Shown: positions 1 to 13,550 of the stretch, piece by piece | Layout of the letters: the number at the start of each line of letters is the position of its first letter | How positions within the stretch are numbered: position 1 is the stretch's first letter | Source: Datnioides undecimradiatus | Taxonomy: Eukaryota; Chordata; Actinopteri; Lobotiformes; Datnioididae | Length of the DNA stretch: 64,000 nucleotides | Direction: 5' to 3' | NCBI GenBank assembly: GCA_008933995.1 | Contig: WARS01000050.1 | Coordinates: 5,272,574 to 5,336,573 of the forward strand | Notes under the pieces: model-generated | Told to the model about the DNA's origin: nothing | The model's input: the letters and a program-made list of their open reading frames with translations, nothing else | Database searches by the model: none | Position numbers and translations under genes: made by a program

Positions 1-982
<982 letters not shown>

Positions 983-3900
983 TAAACGTGGATGTGATTC
1001 AGTTCAGCTCAACCTGAAAGTATTTGTGCAGTAAGCCACATATGTCACGAGATTTAGCCCTGTTTGATTCATATTCAAGTCAGATCTTCTTCAATTATTT
1101 TCTTCATCATCTCTCTCATGCCAGCCGTTTATGCCAATGATCTGCAATATGGTGGGATCTTTCAGCCGCTCCTAGTTAGCATATGCAGCTTAATGGGTAA
1201 AGGCTATAGAAGGCTACAGAACAAAATCTTAAAAGGATCCTAATAAAGGGCGAGAAAACCAAGCGAGAAGGAGAGAATCCGGTGCATACTGTGACTCATA
1301 TGATAGCACAAAATTAGCAGCGTGCACTGAACTAATTGTATCAGACGGTTTAATTTAAAGCCATTCTATCCAGCTAGGTTATCATCCCTCCCTTCGCAGG
1401 CCAGAACTGGGACCTTTATCTTGGTGACGTGGAATGCTTTATGACCCATGGCGGGATGATATTAATGATGGCACTCTTCAAACCCACGCAAGAGGATAGG
1501 CGAGCTTAGGGAGGGGAAGGAAATACAAGCGAGTGACTAATTAGGCTAATTACCTGACAGGAGTTTGTCAGTCTTTTTGAGAGATTGTGATTGTGGGGAT
1601 GTGGCTCGATGAAGCGACATCGAGTGACTCGGGAGGCCCAGGACCACATTGCGTGACCAGATAAAACCAAAGACAAAGGAGCAACGAGACTGTTTGTTAA
1701 CTCCACCGGGAGGCAGTTGGGCCGATGTGCCTTTCTTTCTTGCTAGTGGAAACAAAACTGTCAGACTTGTCTAGCTTCTGACCTTGGATGATGTAAGTCT
1801 CTTGTTGCAAATGAGTTTGCAGAAACTTCTATAATACAGGTAGCTGCAGTAATTTACCACTGTAACTGATTCATTACAGTGCGTTTGCCATGCAAAGTCC
1901 TTTATTATTGTACGCACCTCAGAAGAGGCTTCTCGAAATTTTGTTGTACTCACTCCTACTATTTTCGTTGCACTGACAATAAAGGCTACAGAATAAAGGC
2001 TTTCTAAAAAATTCTAAGCTTTAGCACTTTTTCAAATTTGAGCTACTGCTTCTCCCTTTTTCTACCACTTGCAGCTTCATGTTCAAGATCAATGAAGCAA
2101 AGCAAATAGTGTAAAATAATGTAAATCTTAAATCTTGTGGTGACTTTGGTCTCAGGGAGACTGATTGAAGAATGTCAACCCATTTGAGCACCAGGGGAAA
2201 TGAGGAAGTGAGTGCAAAGCCATAATTACCTGTCACCCACCTCACATGACACCAGCGAGACCAACTGCAATGACCCATGTCACATGGGAAGAGAGAGGCT
2301 CGGCTATGCTGACACGTGGTGCTGCCCTGTAGGTTAGAGTGAATGTTAATTGGAGAGAGAAATACAGGAGGTATGCAAAGCACAGCATCCGTTCTGTGTA
2401 GCTAAATGGATGGAAGACCACCCACAGTTGGCCTTTATTACACAAGATGTGTACACATAAATCTCCGCACTCAAGTCTGTATTCCTCACATGAAGTGAGG
2501 CCGCATCTCTTTTCTGCTTCATTTAATTCTGTTCTGTTATACTCCATTTTGCTTTTCCTTTGAAACTCTTTGGCAGTGTCCTCATGGCACACATGGGGTC
2601 TCTGACTTCTGTGTGCCACCAAAATCCCACCAGGGCTCCCTGGCACAAAGGCCAAAGATAATGAACTCCTACCCTGTGGCTAGGCCCTTTTTTATCTGGT
2701 TACTGATTTTAATTAACTAGAGGCTTAAAATCAGCTTGATGGTAAGAACAGCTTAGGTAAACAAACAAACAAGCAATGCACTATATTCCACTATATTCCA
2801 TGTTGGCCAAAGCAGACACTAAACACACTTTTCAAAGAAATGTGCCATCCCAGCTTGGCATTTTCTGTAATTTTTGTAATATCTGAAACATTTAGTTAAG
2901 AGATAAAAGGGGATATAATGTTTTCATTTAAAATTTGCCCAGTTAATTTCCTCCATAAGTCTTTTTTCTCCTTTTAATTTTTTGGCAGCCTCATACCTGC
3001 TGTCAGGCAGGAGCAATTTGAAGTTTCAAATAACTTTCCTGCTATTGAACTACCCAGGAAGCCGAGAAACACCAGGAGGATGTCACAGAAGCTGACACGG
3101 TGCTTTGTGCTGCTTTTGTACAAAGTTGGTTTGACCAGAAGCCACTGGCATAAAGCCACTGTTCGGCTTTGATTTGATTAGTTCACAGTTAGAAACAGTG
3201 CATAGTGGTCAGCAGGAAACAGGTCTGAGTACAGGCAACGACCAAAGATTGCACCTAATCAGAGATCTCACTGTGTATCGTTTCAGGATGTTACCAGTAT
3301 CTGGTGTTTGGCAGCTAGTTATAATAAATCCTGCAAACTGCCATTCGCTGTCTCGTATTTACTTCTTCAGTAGTTTCTCTCAGATTCTGTTTTCCATGTA
3401 GCTCGAGCTCTGCGTGTCAGAATACCCTCTTCTCATTTGGGTTTCTCTGTCTCCACGATTGTTATTCATTTAAGAAGTTTGTTACTCTTCATCTGAGCCA
3501 AAGATACTCACTGACATGTAGCTCTGTGCTCTGTTGCGCGTCGTTAGCTCAGCGTCATTATGGATACACTCCTTAATTGACCAAGTCATAGTTTTCTTAC
3601 CATTTTAATGACGATACACGTAAAGCTGATCAGGTTTTGTTTTTTTTTCAGCTGAATTTAATTTTAAAATTAGATCATTTGTTTATGAAAGCAGCCCCTC
3701 TGCATTGCCATATCAGTGCTAAACTGGTGCACAAGCCACACAGCAAAAGTCCGGTCCTGAAAATACGATTTCTTTCTGCCTCTAATTTGGTCGCACATAC
3801 TGGTCGCATATTGTCAAGGTTGTTCCTTTCCCCACACATAGCAGTGCGTGGGAAAGTAAACTTTGGAATGAGTGAGAGTGCCAGCTCAGTGTAGGCGGGC

Positions 3901-6900
3901 ATTACCCACTGCATCTTGCTTGCGTCACAGCTGTGCTGCAGCTGCGTCATGTCTCTGCCATAATTCAAACGGAAGGGTGTCTGAAGGGAGAAGCCACTTT
4001 TAAACGGGAAAGTCTGGCTTATGTCTTTTGTGTTAGAAAATGTGCGATGCATGAAATTTAGATGTGTGTATATATACACATGGAAAACATAAATATGGAC
4101 TTTAGTGGAGATTCCAGATCTCTGTCATATATCCACTGTATCTGGCTTAAATATGGACATTTTGTTCTTTGGTTTTCTTCATCTCCACAATTTTTATTTG
4201 TTTATTAAAGCTTTGTTTTATACTTCATTTAAGCTTTAGATAATCACAAGCAATCCTGCCAGTCTTTTTCTCCTCTCTTATTGCACACCCCCCTTTTTTA
4301 ATAAAGTGGATATTATTGAAGAAATTGCACTGTTTTCCTCTTTTCCTAATCCTCTCCTCTTAGAGGAAACATCTGTAATTATGAGTTTTTTATGGGGACA
4401 AGTTTGAAATTCAGGCTATTTTAGTGAAGGCAAGACGGTGTTGAAACTGATCTTGCTTCTTTTGTTTTATTTAAATGCTTAATGTCTTGCAGATTGGACA
4501 GGAAACTACTATCCTATCTTTAGCCGTTGGTGTGCCTGCTCATTACATACGACCCACTGCCTAGCCAAAGACGACAACTGTTGTTCTTGGCTTTGTAATA
4601 ACAGAGAGGTTGGAGTCGTCTGTTCCAGACAAGGAGGGGAACAGTGCACCTCTGATTGTGGTTTCTGTGCACATAAGTATACATTTGACCATGTGCCTTA
4701 ATATGTCTGTGTGTAGATGTCACTGAGTATCTATGTATGGCTTTTACTCACTGGGTGTCCTTCCCTTTTCTCAAATGGAATAAATGTCTTACTGGCTGTT
4801 CTCTGCACAGCTGTTGGCAGTGAAACCTCAGTATACTACAGACTCGTTTTTATTAGGACTGTGCTTACCAGCCACCATTTTGGTGTGAGCCCATCTCGTC
4901 TATATTAGATATCTGTTCTGTTTCAGCCCACACTGCAATAAGCCTAAGTGCTGCACAGTCCATCTCCCCAACACACTGTGTAATGGCCGAGACCACTCTG
5001 GAATCTCTCCCCTCTCATCACCATGGCAACCACCAGACTCCCTTTTTCCGTCTTATTCTTCTCTTTCTCTTCTCCATCTCTTTGCAAACTCTTTATTCAT
5101 GTTTAATCTGGAGCTATAGAGAAGGAGGCTAACGGAGGCAAAGGGAATTAGGAACGTTTGCTGAGCTTCTGAAACTGTCTTCTGGGAAGAGAGGAGAACT
5201 CTTATCTCTTCATGTCTTACTGCATTCCTTGTGCTCCATCATTGCCTGTTTTCTTCCCATCTTTTCTCCCTCCTTACTTAGTCCACTTCTGCCCTTTCTC
5301 TGCTCTACATCAGATCATAACCTCCATGGCTTCCATATTTTGTCGCCTCCTCCCTAATGTTATCGCTTGCTCACCCTCTCTCTCTCTAGAATATTAAAAT
5401 GCCGTGATGATTATTCAGTCATGTGTCGCCAAGTTTCTCTTCCCGTCTGTGTCTTAGTTGCATATTCAATGTGCCTCCCAACTGGGTCAGCCGAAGGAAA
5501 AAAAAAAAAACCCCACAGCCAGCTCTGCCGCACGACTCAAGCAGTCTGCCTCCTCAGCATTAAGTCACTGCAGGTGTCTGAAATAGGAAAAAAAACATGC
5601 ACTCAATACTTTATGAGGTAATTTAGTAGACATTGTCAACAAGTCTTGCTTGTTTTTATATAAGTCTAACTTTCAATTTCAATTTATTTGCTGTAGATCT
5701 AAGACCTGCGTCAGAGTCTGAGGTGATGAATGCGTTTAAGTAATGAATTCATATCACTGCACTGAAGTATTGAACTGAAGGGGTGGGCTTCTAAAAGGAA
5801 ACTCAAAATCAAACGTCAGTCAATTAGTCAGTGTAGGTACTGTATGTATATCAATAAGTCACCATAAGCAGACACATTTATTTCTGAAAGTGAGTAAAGG
5901 CGCAGCAGCAGCACATCCTTCTCCTGCATCCATCTGAGCTGATCTACAATAGCGTCTCTATCTACCCCACCACCACCACCACCCTCAACCATCATGGCCC
6001 CCCCCTTTTTCCTCCCTTTTTCCTATTAGCATGAGGGAGAAGGAGGTGGGTGGGGGCAAGTAGATGAGGGTGATGAGAAAGCAGTGAAGCATGAGTGAGT
6101 CTAGTGCCTAATTGAAAAATGAAGCTCGTCCCCTTAAGTCAGGGAGTTGGTCGAATGAAGGTGTGATGATGGAGGCGAAAGACTAGAAACCTGGATCAAA
6201 TCCTACAGACCTAATGTTCAATTTTCCTTCCACAGGGACTGAAACACATTTTACTCAGAGGTATATTATGGCCCTGTTTGTGTGGTTTCTCTGTAATTTA
6301 AAGGGAGGGGCTGAGGGGGTTTATAACCTGCTGAGCACCTAAGAGATACTTGGATGTTGTTGCTGCTCGCTCTGGTAAAATTGGCTTTGATTAGGAAAGA
6401 TGCACAAAAGCAATTGTTTGCCAAAGAGCAATTTACATTGATTGTTTGAATGATTTTGATTACATATCCAGCATCATTCAGCAGACATATTATATTCTGT
6501 CTTCTCTCTATCGATGTGTACTGCCCCCTCGCAACATTAGCAATGGAGTCTGCTTTTTAGAGATCCTCATTTGGCTTCAAACGATCCAGTCCACTTTTTG
6601 ATTAAATGTGACCAGCAGCCTCCAGCATGAAATAATCATCACTGTGCATTAAGGAAACAGACAACAAAAATAAAGAACCAATGACACATGTAAACAGGTT
6701 TTTTTTAATAATAACCTTTCAAGGTTACTGGGCAAACTGCAAATTACTCTCTTACTTTTAGCAATTCACTTTTCTATGTGCCTGCTTTAAAATACAGCTG
6801 TTTCACAAGAACGCATCGGTCCATTGCCCTGTTATGTGTGTCAAGCTGCTATGGCGCTCTTACAGTAAGCATTATCTTAGGATGAGATTGGTGCTTCTAG

Positions 6901-8135
6901 CATTTAGCACACAGTTGCATGGTACTGTTATGTTGTTATAGTTATGTCAAAACAAGCACAGGTTTTGCTGACATGAAGCTCAACTGAAAGTGAAGTTACT
7001 CTAATATGGATCAAACAGGGAAAAACACATAATGATTGGTTGTGTGATCGTTCTAATTACAGGCTTGGACTAAAACGGAATATTGGTCTCAGTTTTTCAT
7101 GTATATTGTTAATGTAGTACACAGGGAAGTTTTCAGTTCTTTACCTGCTGGACTAATGGGAATTTGGAGCCAAGAGGGGAATTAATTGGCTAATGCATTG
7201 CTACCTAACACTGATTTTCATTCATTACAATAGGAATTCTAAATGGAATAGACAATTGAGAGGCAGGGGGGACTTTCAGTATTAGTGTCTTTATTCATGC
7301 TTGAACGATAAACAAGCCTCCAGTCACTAGGGGGCAGCAGTGCTCAAACTAATCAACAGGCTGCCTGTTCAACCCAGTAGAAGAAGTAAGAATAAGCCTA
7401 ATAAGACCAGGAAATATGACAAAGCCTACATAGCCCTTGGGGGGGGGGGGGATCTTTCAGAGAGGTATGATTCAAACCAATGGAGAACAGATCCTGAGAA
7501 GCCAAGTTTGTTGAGAGTAGAGAGTCTAAACTCATTTTACACTCAAGACACTGTAATTAACAAAACAATAGGCCTGATTGAATGCGCGGAAGGTAAACCA
7601 CCGCATAGTTCATCCAGTGGATTTTGTGACCTTAAGCTCATCTTTTATACAGAAATCTATGCTTCTCACAGCGACCTCTCTGATGGCCTTGGGTTCCACT
7701 TAGCTTCAGTTTGACTTAAATATCTCATGAAAGCCTGCTGATGTTGGGTGTAATGGTTTAAATAGAGAATGATTGAGATTAGCTTTAAATTGAAACCTGT
7801 TACTTTAAATTATTTACAGGTAAATTAAACATTGATTTCCTGGATTTCCCCCCACTCAGCACTGGAAATTGTGTAAACACAGGTTTGGGTCTACACTGCA
7901 TAATATAAATAAGTGGAATGATGTTTGGCTTGTATTTGTAGCATTCATGGTAAACAAATGACTTGAGTATGTGGTGGCGGGAAGTGTGACTTGGCTCTGG
8001 GTTTTGGCCTGAAATGATATGATCATCACTGGATAACCTCCTATGGGAACATTTATTCATTCTGTGTGCCAGGTCAAAGTGACTTGAACATCTGGCCACT
8101 TGAATACCAAGAAGTCATCAGGAGGTTATTCTGGG

Positions 8136-8215
8136 AAATAGAATAGAATAGTACTTTATTAATCCTTTGCAGGAAATTCTGGTATTACAGCAGCCATAAA
8201 TAATACAGTAACCAG
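8136..8215 (-). mobile_element. Truncated non-LTR retroelement (LINE-type) 3' end with AATAG/CTATT tail
   Basis: Read on the minus strand, the segment carries a GCTGCTGTAATACCA block, then AATTTCCTGCAAAGGATTAA, TAAAGTACTATT and a short CTATT repeat. Many fish non-LTR elements end with a block of the type AATTTCC...GGGATNAATAAAGTA followed by a short tandem tail (established pattern, recalled). The 5' boundary is unknown: a 137-codon minus-strand ORF covers 8185-8598, but its sequence shows no reverse-transcriptase motif, so only the 3' end is claimed. A 5'-truncated insertion is likely. The exact family (Rex, L2 or RTE type) cannot be set by eye. Confidence 0.6.
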
Positions 8216-9173
8216 GTACCAAAAGATACGCTGTGCCAAGAAAATGTTCCAAAGTAATAAGGGAATTCACACACACATATCCACATACACGCATAGGGAG
8301 TTAGGCAAGATAGGTTTGTGTGGAACAAGGATAAAAGGGGCATGAGTGCTGGACTTGGGGGGCTGTTTGCTGGAGATCGAGACTTTGTTGAGGTTGTGTA
8401 CGGCTTCGCTAAAGTCCCGCGAAGGGCTGCTGATTGATCCTGAGTTATCCTGAGTAGTTTGCGAGTGTGCTCTGTCAGATGGTCAGAGACCAGAGAAGGC
8501 CACGGCTTCTTTAAAAGCCAACATAATATCAAGCACCTTGCAGCCGCATTAGGCACGGAGTTTGTTAAAATGCACAACTCATTTTGTTGAATAGACACTG
8601 TGGAATATCATTTATAGTAAAGTAAATATGTTCAGAAGGCATCTCAGACAAGCTTTGATATCTTCTACAGCCCAAACACTGGTTCTTTCTGGTCTAAGTA
8701 CCTTGACTGCTCTCTGGGCTGGGGCACATTATGAACGGTGTTGCGGTGTAAGCATGCACATATGCTCAGCAGTCCTATCTCAGCTGTGAAAACAAGGAGG
8801 CTGATGCCACCATGTTTGCATGCTAATCAGTTTTTTCTGGCTTCCTGTCTCTTCTCACGTTGTAGCATGATTTTCATACTGACATTTTATCATTCCTTTC
8901 TCCTTAAACGCTTCCATTGTGTCTTAGTGATTGGGGAAAATATTGCCTTCAACTCAGTGTACAGACATTGCAGAATAAATATGTATTTATTGGCCGATGT
9001 GATTGGCCCATCATCTCAGATCCTGAATGTCATATCTTTTATCTACATGGGGCCTGAAGAAAGAAAGAAAAAGGGAGTATGGCAGACGTGCAAGCTAGGG
9101 GAGATGTTGAGTTCAGTGATTAATGTCATGTCCTGTTGACCATCCTTACTGCATATACTTTGAGCTGTGATAA

Positions 9174-9324
9174 AGGGAAAGCACAGCTGAGAATAAAAGC
9201 AGTAATGATGGCTCTGTTCCATTTGCTGCAGCGGTGCCAAAAGACTCTGAGCACACAGTTCCCTGTCACAGCAACACCTCTGTATGTGTGATTCAGTCAT
9301 CATTGATGTTATTAGTTACACCTG
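9174..9324. mobile_element. Palindromic MITE-like element, copy B (diverged)
   Basis: About 150 bp related to the element at 25214-25375. Shared blocks in the same order are AGGGAAAGC at the left edge, TAATGATGGC, a TGTTCCATTT block, a CGGTGCC block and, at the right edge, ATGTTATTAGTTACACCTGT. The right end is close to the reverse complement of the left end of copy A. The middle is diverged and the left arm has decayed, so this looks older than copy A. Small size, inverted ends and no coding capacity suggest a non-autonomous DNA transposon. The family name is not known to me. Confidence 0.6.
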
Positions 9325-11325
9325 TGTATGACTAATGAACATTCGTGCTATGAGAACGGTCCGTTACATTGTTACTGGGAAGTGATATGTATCGTTAGAC
9401 ATCGCGACAAGCAAACCATAGTCGCTTTCAGGTTTACAGGCCGATCCTTGCTTCTGAGTAAAGGTAAAAGAAACCTGATTCTGTAAAATTAAGTAAAATA
9501 AATATCTTAATAAAAAAAAACTAATGCCGGCTCATGCTGCAAAGTTACACCCAATAATGCAAACATTTAAAATTCTGATTTAATTATACAATGAAAACAA
9601 ACACAATGCATAGCCAACAGAAATCACCTCTGCCCAGATGGAGTTGGGACCTGACATGCAGCAGGCAGCTCCTTTAGTGACAATGATAAGTGTCGTTTTT
9701 TTGGTACAGTATATTTGCTGTGACGGTGGTGAGTTTTAGTGGATTTGAAGTGCAGTTCTGCACCGCATAGAGCTGATTATTAGCTGCTGTAACATTAGTT
9801 AGCCCCCATTAACCGGTATGAGTTTACCCAGCCTCAGTTTAAATATATATAAGATTTGTCAAACATTTATATAGCTCTATCAAGGAAACTTAAGTTGAGG
9901 TAATTAAAATGATCAATTTATCAGCTAGCCCTATGTTGAATAATTGTCTCTCCAGCCAGGTTGCTAACAAATATTTTCTTGCTCTGCCGTCTGTATGAAA
10001 TAAAAAGTAAAGTCCTTTTTCAGTTAAATTGGGATAAAATGAAGATCAATGAGCTCAACTGATGAGTTCAACGAGAGGTTCAAATACTGAATGGCAGGGC
10101 ATGAATGTGTAATGGTCATCACATCCCCAAACATCCTGTATTATTTTCAGACAGCACCAGTCTATTGCTTTGCAACATGGATTGTAAATGTCAACCTTGT
10201 AGAGTTCGATTGAGCCTCGAACAGAAACCTCCGGTGTGAGATTTGGGCCGTGTAGGTGCCTCCAGACTTGGCCTAAATCCAGTTTATTTTGTGTGTTTGC
10301 ATAAGTATTAAGATTCAGTTTTTGTTTATCGATGTCTGTTCTCCCACAAGTAATGACTCACTGCTGTTTCCATGAAACCATATGGGTGAAATCCTCTCCT
10401 GGACTTTCTGCAAACAAAACTGATGTATGTGTTTTTTCTGTCCTCAGTGACTAACCGGGTCCGGATCCTCTTGATCCTGTATTTTGCTGCTTTATACAAA
10501 GCAAAACCAAGGCCTTGTGAAGTAGCCCATTTTCCTCAAATCCCTATACAGTGTTACAGAGAATTAATTCAACAGTGCAACCTTGCAAGCCTTCTATTAA
10601 ACCTTCTAACAAAACAGCAATTTTCTCCATAAGCATATTTAAACCTGATGCCTGTATTGTTTATTTTTCTGAGCCTTTGCTGTATGTTATTATGGTTATC
10701 TATAAAATACCAGCTTCAGTGCAACTTTTGAACTTGAAATGTTACTGCAATTGCTATAATTGATTGCAAAGTGCATCACAGTTTTTCAGAAAAGCCAAAG
10801 AAATGCAGTTTTGGGACACAATAGCTTTGAAAACCTTGGTGATTGTGGTAGGATGTTAATTACACACGTACCCTCCCAACAGCAGAATGCCTTTCTGATT
10901 TTGTCATAGAGACTGCAGGTCCAATGCAGTCTCCACACAAACCAGAACCTGCTTCCTCACGTGATGCGGCATTCGCTGCAAGGAAAATGCCACAGTGACA
11001 AGCAGATATACTGTAAGTGCAAGATGCCAGGAACAAGTGCTTCCGATTAGAATGGCTTCAAGACTTTGAACTTAGTCAATGTTAAATGGGAGACCAGCTA
11101 TTATGGCTGCAATTTCACTGAATGTATTTACTAATTTTCTTGTAAAATGTGGGCTGTCTGGCACGTTCGGGTAAGCAGAGCTTCGGCTCTGGCAGATTGT
11201 AGCTGTTATTAGTGTCTGGCATGGGAATGGGCCGCCAGCACGTCTGACCGTTAAATGCTTCTGACACGTAATTAATGGCTGATTGCTGTGTGGCAGTTCT
11301 CAGTCAGCCTAATGAAGACCGTTTC

Positions 11326-11347
11326 CACACACACACACACACACACA
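11326..11347. repeat. (CA)11 microsatellite
   Basis: Uninterrupted CA dinucleotide run in the first CSMD intron. Confidence 0.95.
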
Positions 11348-13375
11348 TTACATCAAGACACGCAGACTGTCTGGCATGCGCACTGATTTTCACAAACACA
11401 CACTCTGGATCAATACTCCAATGCACCAGAAACATTCAGACAGCTCTCAAGAAATGAAGATGTGTTTAGTGCAACTTACCAATGGTGCATTAGTGTCTTA
11501 GGCTTGTTTCTCATCTTTACTACTAAATTGGTGGATGGCTTCTTATTAAATAACTTTTCAAAAAAAACCCTATCTGGCTCTACTTCTCAGTATCTTGCAT
11601 TCTCCATGGAGACATTGTTTTTGACTTTTGAACAATCTAAATAATTTGTACACTTGTCAGAATAGTGAGTGAAGTCAAACACCAGCTTCTTAGACTTAGT
11701 CCAAGTGTAATCATGCATCATATTGTCCTTAACTTGAAATGACTGGTGCGGTTCGGTTAAGAGCTGCCGATGTTGTTGTTGAAATCCTTCCAGCCGTCTC
11801 TTTCCCTGCTTCACATTATGTTAATATTTGATACTGAATCCCACATCTAAGCCTTTTTGGGATTATTTTTCATATTTTCTTTATTCTCTTTCTCTCTTTT
11901 TATAGAACTGACATGAGCTGAGAGAGCTCTTGACAGTTCCCATTGCCCCGCAAGTCATTGCCAGGCACGTCTGCTCCGCACAGCACTGCAAGACACTCAT
12001 TTTTTTGGGTCTCTACCCTCATTCCTTCTTGCCCTCTATTTGTTTTCTGGGTGAATGGGCGGCAAGACAGGGTCTAGTCTGTGGTCAGGACAAGTTGTTG
12101 TTTTGCTCTCCAGATAAGAGATGGAAAACAACACTCCCTCGCCATAGTTGCACAGAGATGCGCGGACCCATCTGCACAGAAGACGTTCAAGCGCACCCAT
12201 TCACACAAACAGACATAAGGAGTGCACACTCAAACATAGCATGATGCAGCAGCTGCGCAGTGGAGCATGTACAGAAAGGTCATCCCTCCCCGTGAACCCC
12301 GTGGCTTTGGGTGAGTTTGTTTGCAGTGTGTGCACCAGTCCATCTTTTCCACCAGTTTCGATATTAGAGCCTGCGTGGGCAACTACACAACTAAGTGTCT
12401 CTCACTACTATGAGATGGTGCACTGAAGTAAACATGTATGATATCATAATCATGTAGAAGACAAAAATCCAACCCCCAGGGTGTTATTATAGCATAGGCT
12501 GTGTATGAACACACTGCCATCAGTGTTACGCTTTTAGTTTATTTATAGGTATTTACAGGCCACTGTTCAGGTCTGCTTAATATGGTTATTTTGACCTTTA
12601 CTCTTTCAGCTTGTCATGTGTGTTGTTTATGACTCACTCCTTTTTTCTCCTTCATATTTCTGTACCAGTTTTATGAATTTTAATCAGTTTTAATCACTAG
12701 AGAAGAAACATAATGAGGCTTAAAATCAAAACCAGCCTGCACGGTTGGTAGAGGAGACAAGTAATGATATGATCAAACAATCAATATTATGAATTAAAAC
12801 AAATCTTTAAAATCAGTTCATGAAAATGAGTGAGTTCGCATTTAAAGGAGACTTTCCCACAGCGTTTCTCACTCAGTTCCAGTGTGGAAGAACATGCATG
12901 GAACTGTGACCCTGTGTCATGGGGGATGTTTGACCTGGAGCAAGCAGCCTGTGTGTGTGCGTCTGTGTGTGTGCGTTGTGCCTGTATGAGGGTGCGTATG
13001 CGTGTGACTTTGTAATGGGCTGAACACATGTCGGCGGATCGCAGCAGAGGAAGCCTGTCCCACTGTGGGGAAGCAACCGAGGTGTGAGCAGTGTGACAAA
13101 GGCACAAAGTGACAGACAGACTGAGGCGAATACTAGGGCAGTGGGCGGGATGTGTTGACACTGTGCTGTGTGTACGAGGGTGCATGGCTGTGTACGTTTC
13201 TATACTGCACATGCATGCAAGGTTGTCCGTTGTGCAGTCAGGGAGAGTGAACACCGAGGTGTTTCTCGCATGCCTGTCTTTATTTTGGCTTCTGTGAAAG
13301 GCCCTCTGTGCTCCCCGCTGTTTCCCGCACTGACAGGCTACATACTGACAGGGCCTACCCTCGCTGCATCCTAAG

Positions 13376-13550
13376 AGAGGGAGATTGTGAGGAAGACAAG
13401 GGGGGAAGCACATGGAAAGAGACATCAACCAGAACAGAGGGGCTAGCTAGAAAGAACCGAGGAGATCGAAAGGTAGAGTGTAGGGAAATAGAAAAGAGGA
13501 AAAAGGAAAAACGGAAACGAAAAAGTAACGCGACGATGGAAGGGTGAGAG
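13376..13550. repeat. Purine-rich tract
   Basis: A plus-strand stretch dominated by A and G, with few and short pyrimidine interruptions. The densest part is about 13489-13530 (AAAGAGGAAAAAGGAAAAAC). It creates overlapping charged or serine/phenylalanine-rich ORFs on both strands that are not convincing genes. Confidence 0.7.

Noticed and set aside
12787-13428. 213-codon minus-strand ORF, the longest in the window
   Set aside because: It is His/Thr/Ser/Cys-rich because it crosses GT-rich sequence, has no domain signature, and other frames of the same stretch are also open. It looks like a chance ORF in an intron.
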